Source: Arthrobacter stackebrandtii (GTDB taxonomy: Bacteria > Actinomycetota > Actinomycetes > Actinomycetales > Micrococcaceae). From it: a stretch of DNA of 64,000 bases. The notes beneath the pieces were generated by a model. It ran no database searches and was not told the origin of the DNA. It worked only from the letters and a program-made list of their open reading frames with translations. The stretch lies in assembly GCF_017876675.1 (NCBI RefSeq), contig NZ_JAGIOI010000001.1, positions 2,046,001 through 2,110,000 on the forward strand, read 5' to 3'. A program made the position numbers and the translations under genes. The first letter of the stretch is position 1; each line of letters opens with the position of its first letter. Below, piece after piece: positions 9,318-17,591 of this stretch.

Positions 9318-10496
9318 ATGAACAATGAAGTCTCATTCCTGTCCCGCCGCACTGCGCTGGCCGCGGCCGTCTCGGTTCCCGGCGCCATGCTTTTGGGGGC
9401 CGCAGCAGCAAACGCTGCCCCCGGCGTGAGCGGTCCCGCGGTGCGCGGGGTCGACATGTCGTTCACGCCCCAGCTCGAGGCTGCCGGAGTGACGTGGCGG
9501 CACAAGGGGCGCACGGCACCGGTGGAGAAGATCTTTCACCAGGCCGGCGCCAACTGGATGCGGATCCGCGTGTGGGTCAACCCGCCGGCCGGGTACAGCA
9601 CGCTGGAGACCGCCACGGAGCTGGCGCTGCGGGCCAAGAAGACGGGGATGAAGGTGCTGCTGGACCTGCACTACTCCGACTTCTGGGCCGATCCGGCGCA
9701 CCAGAGCACGCCGGCGGCGTGGGCCGGGCAGGACCTCGCGCAGCTGGCCGGCACGGTTGAGCAGTACACGCGGGATGCCGTGGAGACGCTCTCCAACGCG
9801 GGCGCGCATGTTGACATGGTGCAGGTGGGCAATGAAATCACCTCCGGCATGCTCTGGCCGCTGGGCCGGCTGTACGACGGCTCGGCCGACCAGAACTGGC
9901 CCGGATTCACCACGCTGCTCGGTGCCGGACTGGCGGGCGTCCGCTCGGCCAGGGTTATGGGCCCCAAGCCGCGGACCATGGTGCACATTGACCGCGGCGG
10001 CGACAACGGCGGCTCACGCTGGTTCTTTGACAAGGTACTGGCCGCAGGGTTGGACTTCGACGTGATCGGCCAGTCCTACTACCCGTTCTGGCACGGCACC
10101 CTGGAGGACCTTGAGCACAACCTCACAGACCTGGCCACGCGGTACGGCAAGGACATCATCGTGGTGGAGACGGCCTACCCGTGGACGCTGGAGAACGGCG
10201 ACGGCCTGGAGAACATCCTGGACCTCATCTCCGAGCTGCCGCAGGCCGCCACCTGGCCGCCCACGCCGGCAGGCCAGCTGGCCTACTTCGCGGCCCTGCG
10301 CGAGGTGTTCGCCAAGGTGCCCAACGGCCACGGCCTGGGGTTCATGTGCTGGGAGCCTGAATGGGTGCCCGGTGTTGGCTGGATGCCCGGTGAAGGCAAC
10401 CCGAACGACAACCTGACGTTGTTCGACTTCAACGGGGACTCCCTGCCGGCACTTGCCGCGCTGACACCGGGTGCACTGAAGGCTGTGCAGCGGTAG
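9318..10496 (+). CDS. Secreted GH53 endo-beta-1,4-galactanase
   Basis: 392 residues. The N-terminus carries Ser-Arg-Arg-Thr and a hydrophobic stretch ending Ala-Asn-Ala-Ala, a Tat-like signal peptide. The mature enzyme starts VRGVDMSFTPQLEAAG, typical of arabinogalactan endo-galactosidases. Catalytic residues are visible: Glu173 in Gly-Asn-Glu-Ile as acid/base and Glu284 in Val-Val-Glu-Thr as nucleophile. It cuts the beta-1,4-galactan side chains of pectin outside the cell. The gene follows the GH42 gene by 13 bp and a strong terminator ends the unit. The ATG at 9318 is used because the signal peptide begins there. Confidence 0.93.
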   Translation: MNNEVSFLSRRTALAAAVSVPGAMLLGAAAANAAPGVSGPAVRGVDMSFTPQLEAAGVTWRHKGRTAPVEKIFHQAGANWMRIRVWVNPPAGYSTLETATELALRAKKTGMKVLLDLHYSDFWADPAHQSTPAAWAGQDLAQLAGTVEQYTRDAVETLSNAGAHVDMVQVGNEITSGMLWPLGRLYDGSADQNWPGFTTLLGAGLAGVRSARVMGPKPRTMVHIDRGGDNGGSRWFFDKVLAAGLDFDVIGQSYYPFWHGTLEDLEHNLTDLATRYGKDIIVVETAYPWTLENGDGLENILDLISELPQAATWPPTPAGQLAYFAALREVFAKVPNGHGLGFMCWEPEWVPGVGWMPGEGNPNDNLTLFDFNGDSLPALAALTPGALKAVQR

Positions 10497-10526
10497 TTCG
10501 GCTGCCTGCCCGTCCTGGGAGCATGC

Positions 10527-10564
10527 GACGGCGGCCGGCCCACCAAGGTGGGCCGGCCGCCGTC
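10527..10564 (+). terminator. Strong hairpin terminator after the galactanase gene
   Basis: Arms of 18 bases (10527-10544 and 10547-10564) pair perfectly, with only two unpaired bases between them. The GACGGCGGCCGGCCCACC core recurs, slightly varied, in the tandem repeat at 24.6-25.2 kb. There is no T-run after it. Confidence 0.7.
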
Positions 10565-10673
10565 GTGCCTTGCCGTGTCCGGAATCCCGGACAGGCCCGC
10601 CGGAAAGGCGCAGACTTCCGTGCCCTTTAGCGGAATAGTGGGGTGCAAGGCCACTGCACACAAAGGATCCGCC

Positions 10674-12275
10674 ATGACCGCCGCCGTTTTCTCAGCCACC
10701 CCCACCCGAGAAGTCACGCTCTCCTCTTCCGGCACCACACCCGGGGACGTCATCGCCGTGGCCCGCCACAACGCAAGGGTGGTGGTTGGCGCGGAGGCGC
10801 TCGCCGGCGTCGAACGCGTCAGGGAGCACATTGAAAAGCTGGCACACTCGGACACCCCGGCGTACGGCATCTCCACGGGATTCGGCGCGCTGGCCAACCG
10901 CCACATCCATGAGGACATGCGCACGCAGCTGCAGAAGTCGCTCATCCGCAGCCACTCCGCCGGCATGGGCCCGGCCGTGGAGCGCGAGGTGGTGCGCGCG
11001 CTGATGTTCCTGCGCGCCAAGACCCTCGCCAGCGGGCGGACCGGCGTGCGGCCCGTGGTGCTGCAAACCATGGTGGACGTGCTCAACGCCGGCATCACTC
11101 CCGTGGTCCGCGAATTCGGCTCGCTGGGCTGCTCCGGCGACCTGGCACCGCTCTCGCACTGCGCCCTGGTGCTCATGGGAGAAGGGGAAGCCGTTGGCCC
11201 CGACGGCACGCACTTCGGCGGCAGGGGCGAGCGCCCCGTCGCCGAACTCCTCGCCGAGGCAGGCATCACCCCGGTTGAGCTGGCCGAGAAGGAGGGCCTG
11301 GCGCTCGTCAACGGCACCGACGGCATGCTGGGCATGCTGCTCATGGCGATCGCCGACCTGCGCATGCTGCTGACGACGGCGGACATCACCGCCGCATTGA
11401 GCGTCGAGGGCCTGCTGGGCACCGACCAGGTGTTCCTGCCCGAGCTGCACATGGAGCTGCGTCCGCACCCCGGCCAGGCGCTCAGTGCCGACAACATGCT
11501 GCGCGTGCTCGCCAACTCGCCCATCGTGGCCTCGCACCGCATCGGGGACAACCGAGTTCAGGACGCCTACTCGCTGCGCTGCGCCCCGCAGGTTGCCGGC
11601 GCCGCCCGCGACACCGTGGACCACGCACTCATCGTGGCCACCCGGGAGCTCGCCGCCGCGATCGACAACCCCGTGATCCTGCCCGACGGCCGCGTCTCCT
11701 CCAATGGCAACTTCCACGGCGCCCCGGTGGCCTACGTGCTGGACTTCCTCGCGATCGTTTCCGCGGATGTCGCCTCGATTGCCGAGCGCCGCACCGACAG
11801 GATGCTTGACCCCGCCCGCTCCCACGGCCTGCCCGCCTTCCTAGCCGGCGACCCCGGCGTGGACTCCGGCCTCATGATCGCCCAGTACACGCAGGCCGGC
11901 CTGGTCTCGGACTCCAAGCGCCTGGCCGTCCCCGCCTCCGTCGATTCCATCCCCAGTTCCGCCATGCAGGAGGACCACGTGTCCATGGGCTGGCACGCGG
12001 CCCGCAAGCTGCGCCGCTCCGTGGAAAATCTGCGTCGCGTGCTCGCCATTGAGTTGGTCACGGCCGCCCGCGCCATTGACATGCGCACTTCCATGTCCGA
12101 CGGCGAACTGGTCCCCGGCCCGGCCGGCGCCGCCGTGCTTGAGCTGCTTCGTGAGACGGTGCAGGGGCCCGGCAGCGACCGGTTCCTCTCCCCGGAACTC
12201 GAGGAAGCCGACCGCCTGGTGGGCTCCGGCGCCGTGCGTGCGGCCGCAGAAAAGGCGACCGGCCCGCTGAACTGA
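10674..12275 (+). CDS. hutH: Histidine ammonia-lyase
   Basis: 533 residues, in the HutH size range. It removes ammonia from L-histidine to give urocanate, the first step of histidine breakdown. Family features include YGISTGFGALANR near the N-terminus and the cofactor loop GSLGCSGDLAPLSH. The self-made MIO cofactor would arise from Cys153-Ser154-Gly155; many homologues have Ala-Ser-Gly here. The C-terminal half has QEDHVSMG, another HutH signature. The ATG at 10674 follows AAAGGATCC. The gene stands alone: the next histidine gene seen is hutG at 16.5 kb, with an ABC exporter between, and no urocanase or imidazolonepropionase is present in the window. Confidence 0.95.
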   Translation: MTAAVFSATPTREVTLSSSGTTPGDVIAVARHNARVVVGAEALAGVERVREHIEKLAHSDTPAYGISTGFGALANRHIHEDMRTQLQKSLIRSHSAGMGPAVEREVVRALMFLRAKTLASGRTGVRPVVLQTMVDVLNAGITPVVREFGSLGCSGDLAPLSHCALVLMGEGEAVGPDGTHFGGRGERPVAELLAEAGITPVELAEKEGLALVNGTDGMLGMLLMAIADLRMLLTTADITAALSVEGLLGTDQVFLPELHMELRPHPGQALSADNMLRVLANSPIVASHRIGDNRVQDAYSLRCAPQVAGAARDTVDHALIVATRELAAAIDNPVILPDGRVSSNGNFHGAPVAYVLDFLAIVSADVASIAERRTDRMLDPARSHGLPAFLAGDPGVDSGLMIAQYTQAGLVSDSKRLAVPASVDSIPSSAMQEDHVSMGWHAARKLRRSVENLRRVLAIELVTAARAIDMRTSMSDGELVPGPAGAAVLELLRETVQGPGSDRFLSPELEEADRLVGSGAVRAAAEKATGPLN

Positions 12276-12628
12276 CACCTGCCGGGGCCCGGAGGCCCAT
12301 TGCGGGACCCGGTCACCCCGAAAGGGGCCGTGGATTATCAGGCTGCCACGGCGTTTCAGTGGAAGGCCGCGCGCAATCGTGGTGGCAGGCACCGGGCGCA
12401 TCTGCGAGCCTGAACAGGCGGCGGAGCTGTAGGCCATGGTTTCGTGGATGCCGTAATTGTGGGTGGGCACTGCCGGGCGCAGCCTCGTGGGCAACCAAAT
12501 GCAGCAGCCAGCCTGGGCGTTGGGAGCGGCGTTGGGAAGCAATGGGAATGCGCCGAACTAGGCAGGGGAGGTCCCGTCGCGGAGCCGTAAAAAATCACTT
12601 GTGCATGTCAGTGCCCCGGTGTTTAATG
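12276..12628. other. Gene-free stretch between hutH and the ABC exporter
   Basis: About 350 bp with no convincing reading frame. A weak CCCC-GAAA-GGGG hairpin about 65 bp after the hutH stop may end transcription. Nothing else recognisable was seen before the promoter at 12629. Confidence 0.4.
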
Positions 12629-12656
12629 TTGGTACCCCGAAATTCAAACGTATATT
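12629..12656 (+). promoter_or_regulatory. Predicted promoter of the ABC exporter operon
   Basis: TTGGTA (12629-12634) and TATATT (12651-12656) are separated by 16 bases, close to the housekeeping sigma consensus and unusually AT-rich for this DNA. Transcription would begin near 12663, leaving a leader of about ten bases before the GTG at 12673. Confidence 0.5.
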
Positions 12657-12672
12657 CGAATGGGATCCCTTC

Positions 12673-14403
12673 GTGAAACTCCTCAGCCTGGCCATTCGCC
12701 ACGCCAAACCGTATTGGATGTGGGTCGCCGCAGTGCTCGTGCTGCAGCTGATCTCCACCATCGCCGCACTCTACCTGCCCAGCCTCAACGCCCAGATCAT
12801 CGACCAGGGCATCTCCAAGGGCGACACCGACTTCATCTGGTCAACGGGTGTCACCATGATCATCGTCTGCTTCATACAGGTGGCCGCTGCGATCGGCGGC
12901 ATCTACTTTGGCGCCCGCACGGCCATGGCCATCGGCCGCGACCTGCGCCGCGAGGTGTACTACCGGGTCAACGCGCTCGGCGCCCTGGATGTGAGCCGCT
13001 TCGGCACCGCCACGCTGATCACACGCAACACCAACGACGTCCAGCAGGTGCAGATGCTGGTGCTCATGGCCCTGAACTTCATGGTTTCCACGCCCATCAT
13101 GTGCATTGGCGGCATCGTCATGGCCCTGCGTGAAGACGTGGGCCTGTCATGGCTGGTGTGGGTGTCCGTGCCGCTGCTGTTCATCGTGGTCGGCTTCCTC
13201 GTGGTGAAGCTGCTGCCGCTGTTCCGTGAAATGCAGGACCGGATCGACACCGTCAACGGCGTGCTGCGCGAGCAGATCACCGGCATCCGCGTCATCCGCG
13301 CCTTCGTGCGCGAAAAGTTTGAGGCCGAGCGCTACCGCGACGCCAACCTGAACCTGACCCGCGTCTCCGTGCGTGTGGGCAACCTGTTCGTGCTGATGTT
13401 CCCCATGATCATGATGATCCTGCACCTGGCCACCGCCGCCGTGCTGTGGTTTGGCGGGCAGCGGGTCGACGCCGGCTCCATGCAGGTGGGTTCGCTCACC
13501 GCCTTCCTGCAGTACCTCCTGCAGATCCTGGTTGCGGTCATGATGGGCGTCTTCATGGTCATGATGATCCCCCGAGCCGCCATCTCCGCCGAGCGTCTCG
13601 ACGACGTCCTTTCAGCCGAGCCGAGCCTCGCCGTTCCCGCAGCCCGGGAGCTGCCGGCGGGACACGCCGTCGAATTCTCCTCGGTCTCCTTTGGCTACCC
13701 GGGTGCAGAGCGCCCCGTGCTCAACAACGTCACCTTCACGGCTGAGGCCGGGCGGACGACGGCGATTGTCGGCTCCACCGGGTCCGGCAAGTCCACGCTG
13801 CTGAACCTCATACCCCGGTTGTTTGACCCGCAGGACGGCTCCGTGCGCATTGGCGGCGTGGACGTCAGCGAACTCAGCCGCACCCAGATGGCGGGGCTCG
13901 TGGGCCTCGTGCCGCAGAAGCCGTACCTGTTCTCCGGCACCGTGGCCTCCAACCTGAAGTTCGGCCGTCCCGACGCGGACGACGAAGACCTGTGGGAGGC
14001 GCTGCGCGTGGCCCAGGCCAAGGACTTCGTGGAGGAGAAACCCAAGCAGCTGGCCTCGCCCATCGCACAAGGCGGCACCAACGTCTCCGGCGGGCAGCGG
14101 CAGCGGCTGTGCATCGCCCGGGCGCTCGCAGCCCGTCCCAGGATCTACCTGTTTGACGATTCCTTCTCAGCCCTGGACGTGGCCACCGACCAGAGGCTGC
14201 GCGAGTCCCTCCACGGTGCCACGGAAGGAGCCACGGTCATCATCGTGGCCCAGCGCATCTCCACCATCCGGGAGGCGGACCACATCATCGTGCTGGACGA
14301 CGGCGAGATCGTCGGCACCGGCACCCACGACGAACTGCTCGAGGGCAACGATACGTACCGCGAAATTGTTGAATCACAGCTGAGCATTGAAGGAGCAGCG
14401 TGA
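12673..14403 (+). CDS. ABC exporter half-transporter with degenerate ATP site (heterodimer subunit 1)
   Basis: 576 residues from the GTG at 12673, supported by the promoter just upstream; the frame is open further back to 12601. Six membrane helices fill residues about 10-310, then a nucleotide-binding domain with Walker A GSTGSGKST, signature VSGGQRQR and Walker B YLFDD. The residue after Walker B is Asp instead of catalytic Glu, and the switch position reads Ala-Gln-Arg instead of Ala-His-Arg. These two changes mark the non-hydrolysing half of heterodimeric exporters such as TM287/288 and BmrCD. The partner begins at the stop codon. Substrate unknown: drugs, lipids or peptides are possible. 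Confidence 0.9.
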   Translation: MKLLSLAIRHAKPYWMWVAAVLVLQLISTIAALYLPSLNAQIIDQGISKGDTDFIWSTGVTMIIVCFIQVAAAIGGIYFGARTAMAIGRDLRREVYYRVNALGALDVSRFGTATLITRNTNDVQQVQMLVLMALNFMVSTPIMCIGGIVMALREDVGLSWLVWVSVPLLFIVVGFLVVKLLPLFREMQDRIDTVNGVLREQITGIRVIRAFVREKFEAERYRDANLNLTRVSVRVGNLFVLMFPMIMMILHLATAAVLWFGGQRVDAGSMQVGSLTAFLQYLLQILVAVMMGVFMVMMIPRAAISAERLDDVLSAEPSLAVPAARELPAGHAVEFSSVSFGYPGAERPVLNNVTFTAEAGRTTAIVGSTGSGKSTLLNLIPRLFDPQDGSVRIGGVDVSELSRTQMAGLVGLVPQKPYLFSGTVASNLKFGRPDADDEDLWEALRVAQAKDFVEEKPKQLASPIAQGGTNVSGGQRQRLCIARALAARPRIYLFDDSFSALDVATDQRLRESLHGATEGATVIIVAQRISTIREADHIIVLDDGEIVGTGTHDELLEGNDTYREIVESQLSIEGAA

Positions 14404-16442
14404 TGGCGCGCAAGGACAAGCAGGGGAATTCCCCCAAGACGCAAAACCAGGCGCCGGAGATCGACGCCATGGAAGAGGAACTGGTCCCGGAGTACAAGCC
14501 CAGCGAGGCCGACGGTGACATGTTTGGTGGCACCCCGGCCAAGAAGGCCGAGCACTTCTGGCCGTCGGTGAAGCGGCTCGTGGGGCTGCTGCGCCCCGAA
14601 CGCGTCATGTTCTCCGTGGTGATCGCCCTCGTGGCGGCCTCGGTGGTGCTGACCGTGATCGCCCCGAAGATCCTGGGCAAGGCCATGGACGTCATCTTCA
14701 ACGGCGTGATCGGTGCGCAGCTGCCGGCCGGCGTTCCGCTGGCGACAATCATTGACGGCCTGCGGGCCGACGGAAACAACCAGATGGCGGACATGCTCGC
14801 CAAGACCAACCTGGTGCCCGGTGCCGGGATCGACTTTGTCCAGCTCAGCCGTTACATCATCTTCGTGCTGGCCCTGTACATGGTGGCATCCACCCTGATG
14901 TGGCTGCAGGGCTACCTGCTCAACGCCCTCGTCATGCGCGTGGTGTTCCGCCTGCGCGAAGACGTGCAACGCAAACTCAACCGGCTTCCCCTTGGCTACT
15001 TCGACACCCGCCAGCGCGGCGACTTGATGTCCCGGGTGACGAACGACGTCGACAACATCCAGGCGGCGCTGCAGCAGGCGTTCTCACAGTTGGTGCAGTC
15101 CGCACTGACGGTGATCGGAATCGGCGTCATGATGTTCATCGTCTCCTGGCAGCTGGCGCTCATCGCGCTGATTGCGCTGCCGCTGTCCGCCATCATCGCC
15201 GGCGTGATCGGCACGCGCTCCCAGAAGCTCTTCGCGGCGCAGTGGAAGCACACCGGCACGCTGAACGGCCACATCGAAGAGACCTTCTCCGGCCTCGAAC
15301 TGGTCCGTGCCTACGGCCGCGACGAGGAAATGCTGGCCGAGTTCGACGACCGCAACGAGCAGATGTACAAGGCCTCCTTCGGCGCTCAGTTCGTTTCCGG
15401 CATGATCATGCCGGCCATGCAGTTCGTCTCCTACCTCTCCTACGTGCTGGTCGCCGTCGTCGGTGGGCTGCGCGTGGCCACAGGCGGCATGACGCTGGGC
15501 GATGCCACGGCGTTCATCCAGTACTCGCGCGAGTTCTCCCAGCCCATCGGGGAAATGGCGGGCATTGCCAACATGATCCAGTCCGGCGTGGCCTCGGCCG
15601 AGCGGACCTTTGAGATTCTCGATGCCGACGAACAGCCTGAGGAGGAGGACTCCGAACTGCTGCCCGAGCATACCGACGGCCACGTGCAGTTTGAAAACGT
15701 CTCGTTCAGCTACTCGGAGGACACGCCGCTCATCCGCGATGTCTCCTTCACGGTGCAGCCTGGGGAGACAGTGGCGATTGTTGGGCCCACAGGCGCCGGC
15801 AAGACCACGCTGGTCAACCTCGTCATGCGCTTCTACGAGATCACCGGCGGGCGGATCCTGCTCGACGGTGTCGACACCCGCGAGCTGTCCCGCGAGCAGG
15901 TGCGTGCCCAGGTTGGCATGGTGCTCCAGGATGCATGGCTCTTTGAGGGCACCATCCGGGAGAACATCCGCTACGGCCGCCTCGACGCCACCGACGAGGA
16001 GATCGTCGCCGCAGCAGAGGCCACCATGGTGGACCGTTTCGTGCGCCAGCTGCCCAACGGCTACGACACCGTAATCGACGCCGACGGCGGCACCGTCTCC
16101 GCCGGCGAACGACAGCTGCTCACAATTGCCCGGGCGTTCATCGCCCAGCCGTCGCTGCTGATCCTGGACGAGGCCACCTCCTCCGTGGACACCCGCACCG
16201 AGCTGCTCGTCCAGCACGCCATGGCTGCGCTGCGCACGGACAGGACCTCGTTCGTGATCGCGCACCGGCTCTCCACCATCCGCGATGCACACACCATCCT
16301 CGTCATGGAGGACGGGGACATCGTCGAACACGGCAACCACGAAGAACTCCTGGAACGCCGCGGTGCCTACTACGACCTGTACATGACGCAGTTCCAGGGC
16401 GGGCACGACCTGGACGACGAAGTCGCCGCCGGAGTCCACTGA
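14403..16442 (+). CDS. ABC exporter half-transporter with intact ATP-hydrolysis residues (heterodimer subunit 2)
   Basis: 679 residues. The ATG overlaps the preceding TGA by one base and AAGGAG precedes it. An extended N-terminus of about 55 charged residues leads into six helices, the second with an insertion between helices 1 and 2 (about residues 100-150). The nucleotide-binding domain has Walker A GPTGAGKTT, Walker B LLILDEATSSVD with the catalytic Glu, and an intact switch His in IAHRLST. Its signature motif is altered to VSAGERQ. This is the expected mirror image of subunit 1: one complete ATP site and one degenerate site in the heterodimer. Confidence 0.9.
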   Translation: MARKDKQGNSPKTQNQAPEIDAMEEELVPEYKPSEADGDMFGGTPAKKAEHFWPSVKRLVGLLRPERVMFSVVIALVAASVVLTVIAPKILGKAMDVIFNGVIGAQLPAGVPLATIIDGLRADGNNQMADMLAKTNLVPGAGIDFVQLSRYIIFVLALYMVASTLMWLQGYLLNALVMRVVFRLREDVQRKLNRLPLGYFDTRQRGDLMSRVTNDVDNIQAALQQAFSQLVQSALTVIGIGVMMFIVSWQLALIALIALPLSAIIAGVIGTRSQKLFAAQWKHTGTLNGHIEETFSGLELVRAYGRDEEMLAEFDDRNEQMYKASFGAQFVSGMIMPAMQFVSYLSYVLVAVVGGLRVATGGMTLGDATAFIQYSREFSQPIGEMAGIANMIQSGVASAERTFEILDADEQPEEEDSELLPEHTDGHVQFENVSFSYSEDTPLIRDVSFTVQPGETVAIVGPTGAGKTTLVNLVMRFYEITGGRILLDGVDTRELSREQVRAQVGMVLQDAWLFEGTIRENIRYGRLDATDEEIVAAAEATMVDRFVRQLPNGYDTVIDADGGTVSAGERQLLTIARAFIAQPSLLILDEATSSVDTRTELLVQHAMAALRTDRTSFVIAHRLSTIRDAHTILVMEDGDIVEHGNHEELLERRGAYYDLYMTQFQGGHDLDDEVAAGVH

Positions 16443-16460
16443 CGTAGAGCCGTCCGCAAG

Positions 16461-17420
16461 CTAGCGCAGGAGGGTGTCGACCAGCCGCGCGGCCACCTTG
16501 GCCGTGCGGCTGTCGATGTCAAAGGCCGGGTTCAGTTCGGCCACGTCACAGTGGAAGAGCTTGCCGCTCGCCGCGACCTGGCGGCAGAGCGCGGCGATAA
16601 CCGGCAGCGGCACACCGTAGGCAGCGGGGGCGCTCACGCCAGGGGCTGTCGCGGCAGGCATGACGTCGAGGTCGATCGTCAGGTACACAATGTCCACGGT
16701 CTCCAGGAACGATGCCACGAATCCGTCCGTGCGCCCCGCCGAGCAGTCCTCGTCCAGCAGATACTTCACATCCAGCTCGTGGGCCGTGTCGAAGAGGGCG
16801 CGCGTGTTGTTCGGCTCGCTGATGCCCACGACGGCGTAGTTCAGTTCTCGCCCTGCGGCGGCTTCCGCCCGGGCCATCTGGAGAAACGGCGTGCCCGAGC
16901 TGGGCGACGGGGCCTCGCGCAGGTCAAAATGGGCGTCCAGGTTCAGCACGCCCAGCCGGGCGCCGTTGGCCACGGCCGCCGTGCCCGCCACACCCAGGTA
17001 ACTGGCGTAGGCGGTTTCGTGGCCGCCTCCCAGGACAAACGTGAGGTGTCCGGCGTCGAGCAAGGCGGCAAGGGCGGCCCCGGCGCGGGCCTGGCCGTCT
17101 TCCAGTGCGTCCCCGGCGACCACGATGTCTCCGGCGTCCACCACGGTTCGGGTCCCGTGGAAGGCGAGCGAACCAAGTGCGGCGCGGATGGCGGCCGGTC
17201 CGTCGGCGGCGCCTGTGCGTCCCATGTTGCGGGCCACACCGGCATCGGAGCAGAAGCCGAGCAATGCTGCAGGGCCCGGCAGGGTCGCGTCTGACAAGGC
17301 GGGCGTTGCCACTGAGGCTGACACGGCCTGCCACCAGCGGCGGTGGGCGGGTGAACCGCCGTCGTCCCTCCCGGTCCAGGGTTGCGCGGGGGTGTCAACG
17401 GCGAGGGAAGTGTAGTCCAT
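16461..17420 (-). CDS. hutG: Ureohydrolase, probably formimidoylglutamase
   Basis: 319 residues of the arginase/agmatinase family, which use two Mn ions. Metal-binding motifs are present in order: GGGHE, LNLDAHFDLR and the late DLDVMP. The overall sequence resembles HutG, which splits N-formimino-L-glutamate to glutamate and formamide in the last step of histidine degradation. The ATG at 17420 begins MDYTSL; another in-frame ATG at 17483 has no ribosome site. The gene converges on the ABC exporter with only 18 bp between stops. Presence of hutH 4 kb away supports HutG over agmatinase or arginase, but the reaction is inferred. Confidence 0.78.
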   Translation of the reverse strand: MDYTSLAVDTPAQPWTGRDDGGSPAHRRWWQAVSASVATPALSDATLPGPAALLGFCSDAGVARNMGRTGAADGPAAIRAALGSLAFHGTRTVVDAGDIVVAGDALEDGQARAGAALAALLDAGHLTFVLGGGHETAYASYLGVAGTAAVANGARLGVLNLDAHFDLREAPSPSSGTPFLQMARAEAAAGRELNYAVVGISEPNNTRALFDTAHELDVKYLLDEDCSAGRTDGFVASFLETVDIVYLTIDLDVMPAATAPGVSAPAAYGVPLPVIAALCRQVAASGKLFHCDVAELNPAFDIDSRTAKVAARLVDTLLR

Positions 17421-17504
17421 GGTTCCAGCCAAGCGCACCCGGCGCACGAACTCCAGCGCCCCGCTGGCGCGGCCGTCTCCCATGACAGACACTGCGCGTT
17501 GCGC

Positions 17505-17561
17505 CGAGAGTACAGAAAATGCGCATGTCCATGTTGAACATGCGCATCTTCTGTACTCTCG
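17505..17561. terminator. Long inverted repeat downstream of the purine permease gene
   Basis: Two 24-base arms (17505-17528 and 17538-17561) pair except at one position and enclose a 9-base loop. Each arm contains ATGCGCAT, itself a palindrome. The element lies between the permease stop and the hutG start, both on the minus strand, and has no T-run. It is one of several long hairpins in the window. Confidence 0.65.
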
Positions 17562-17591
17562 ACGCAGCCCCGGGGGCGTGGAGGCGGGAGG

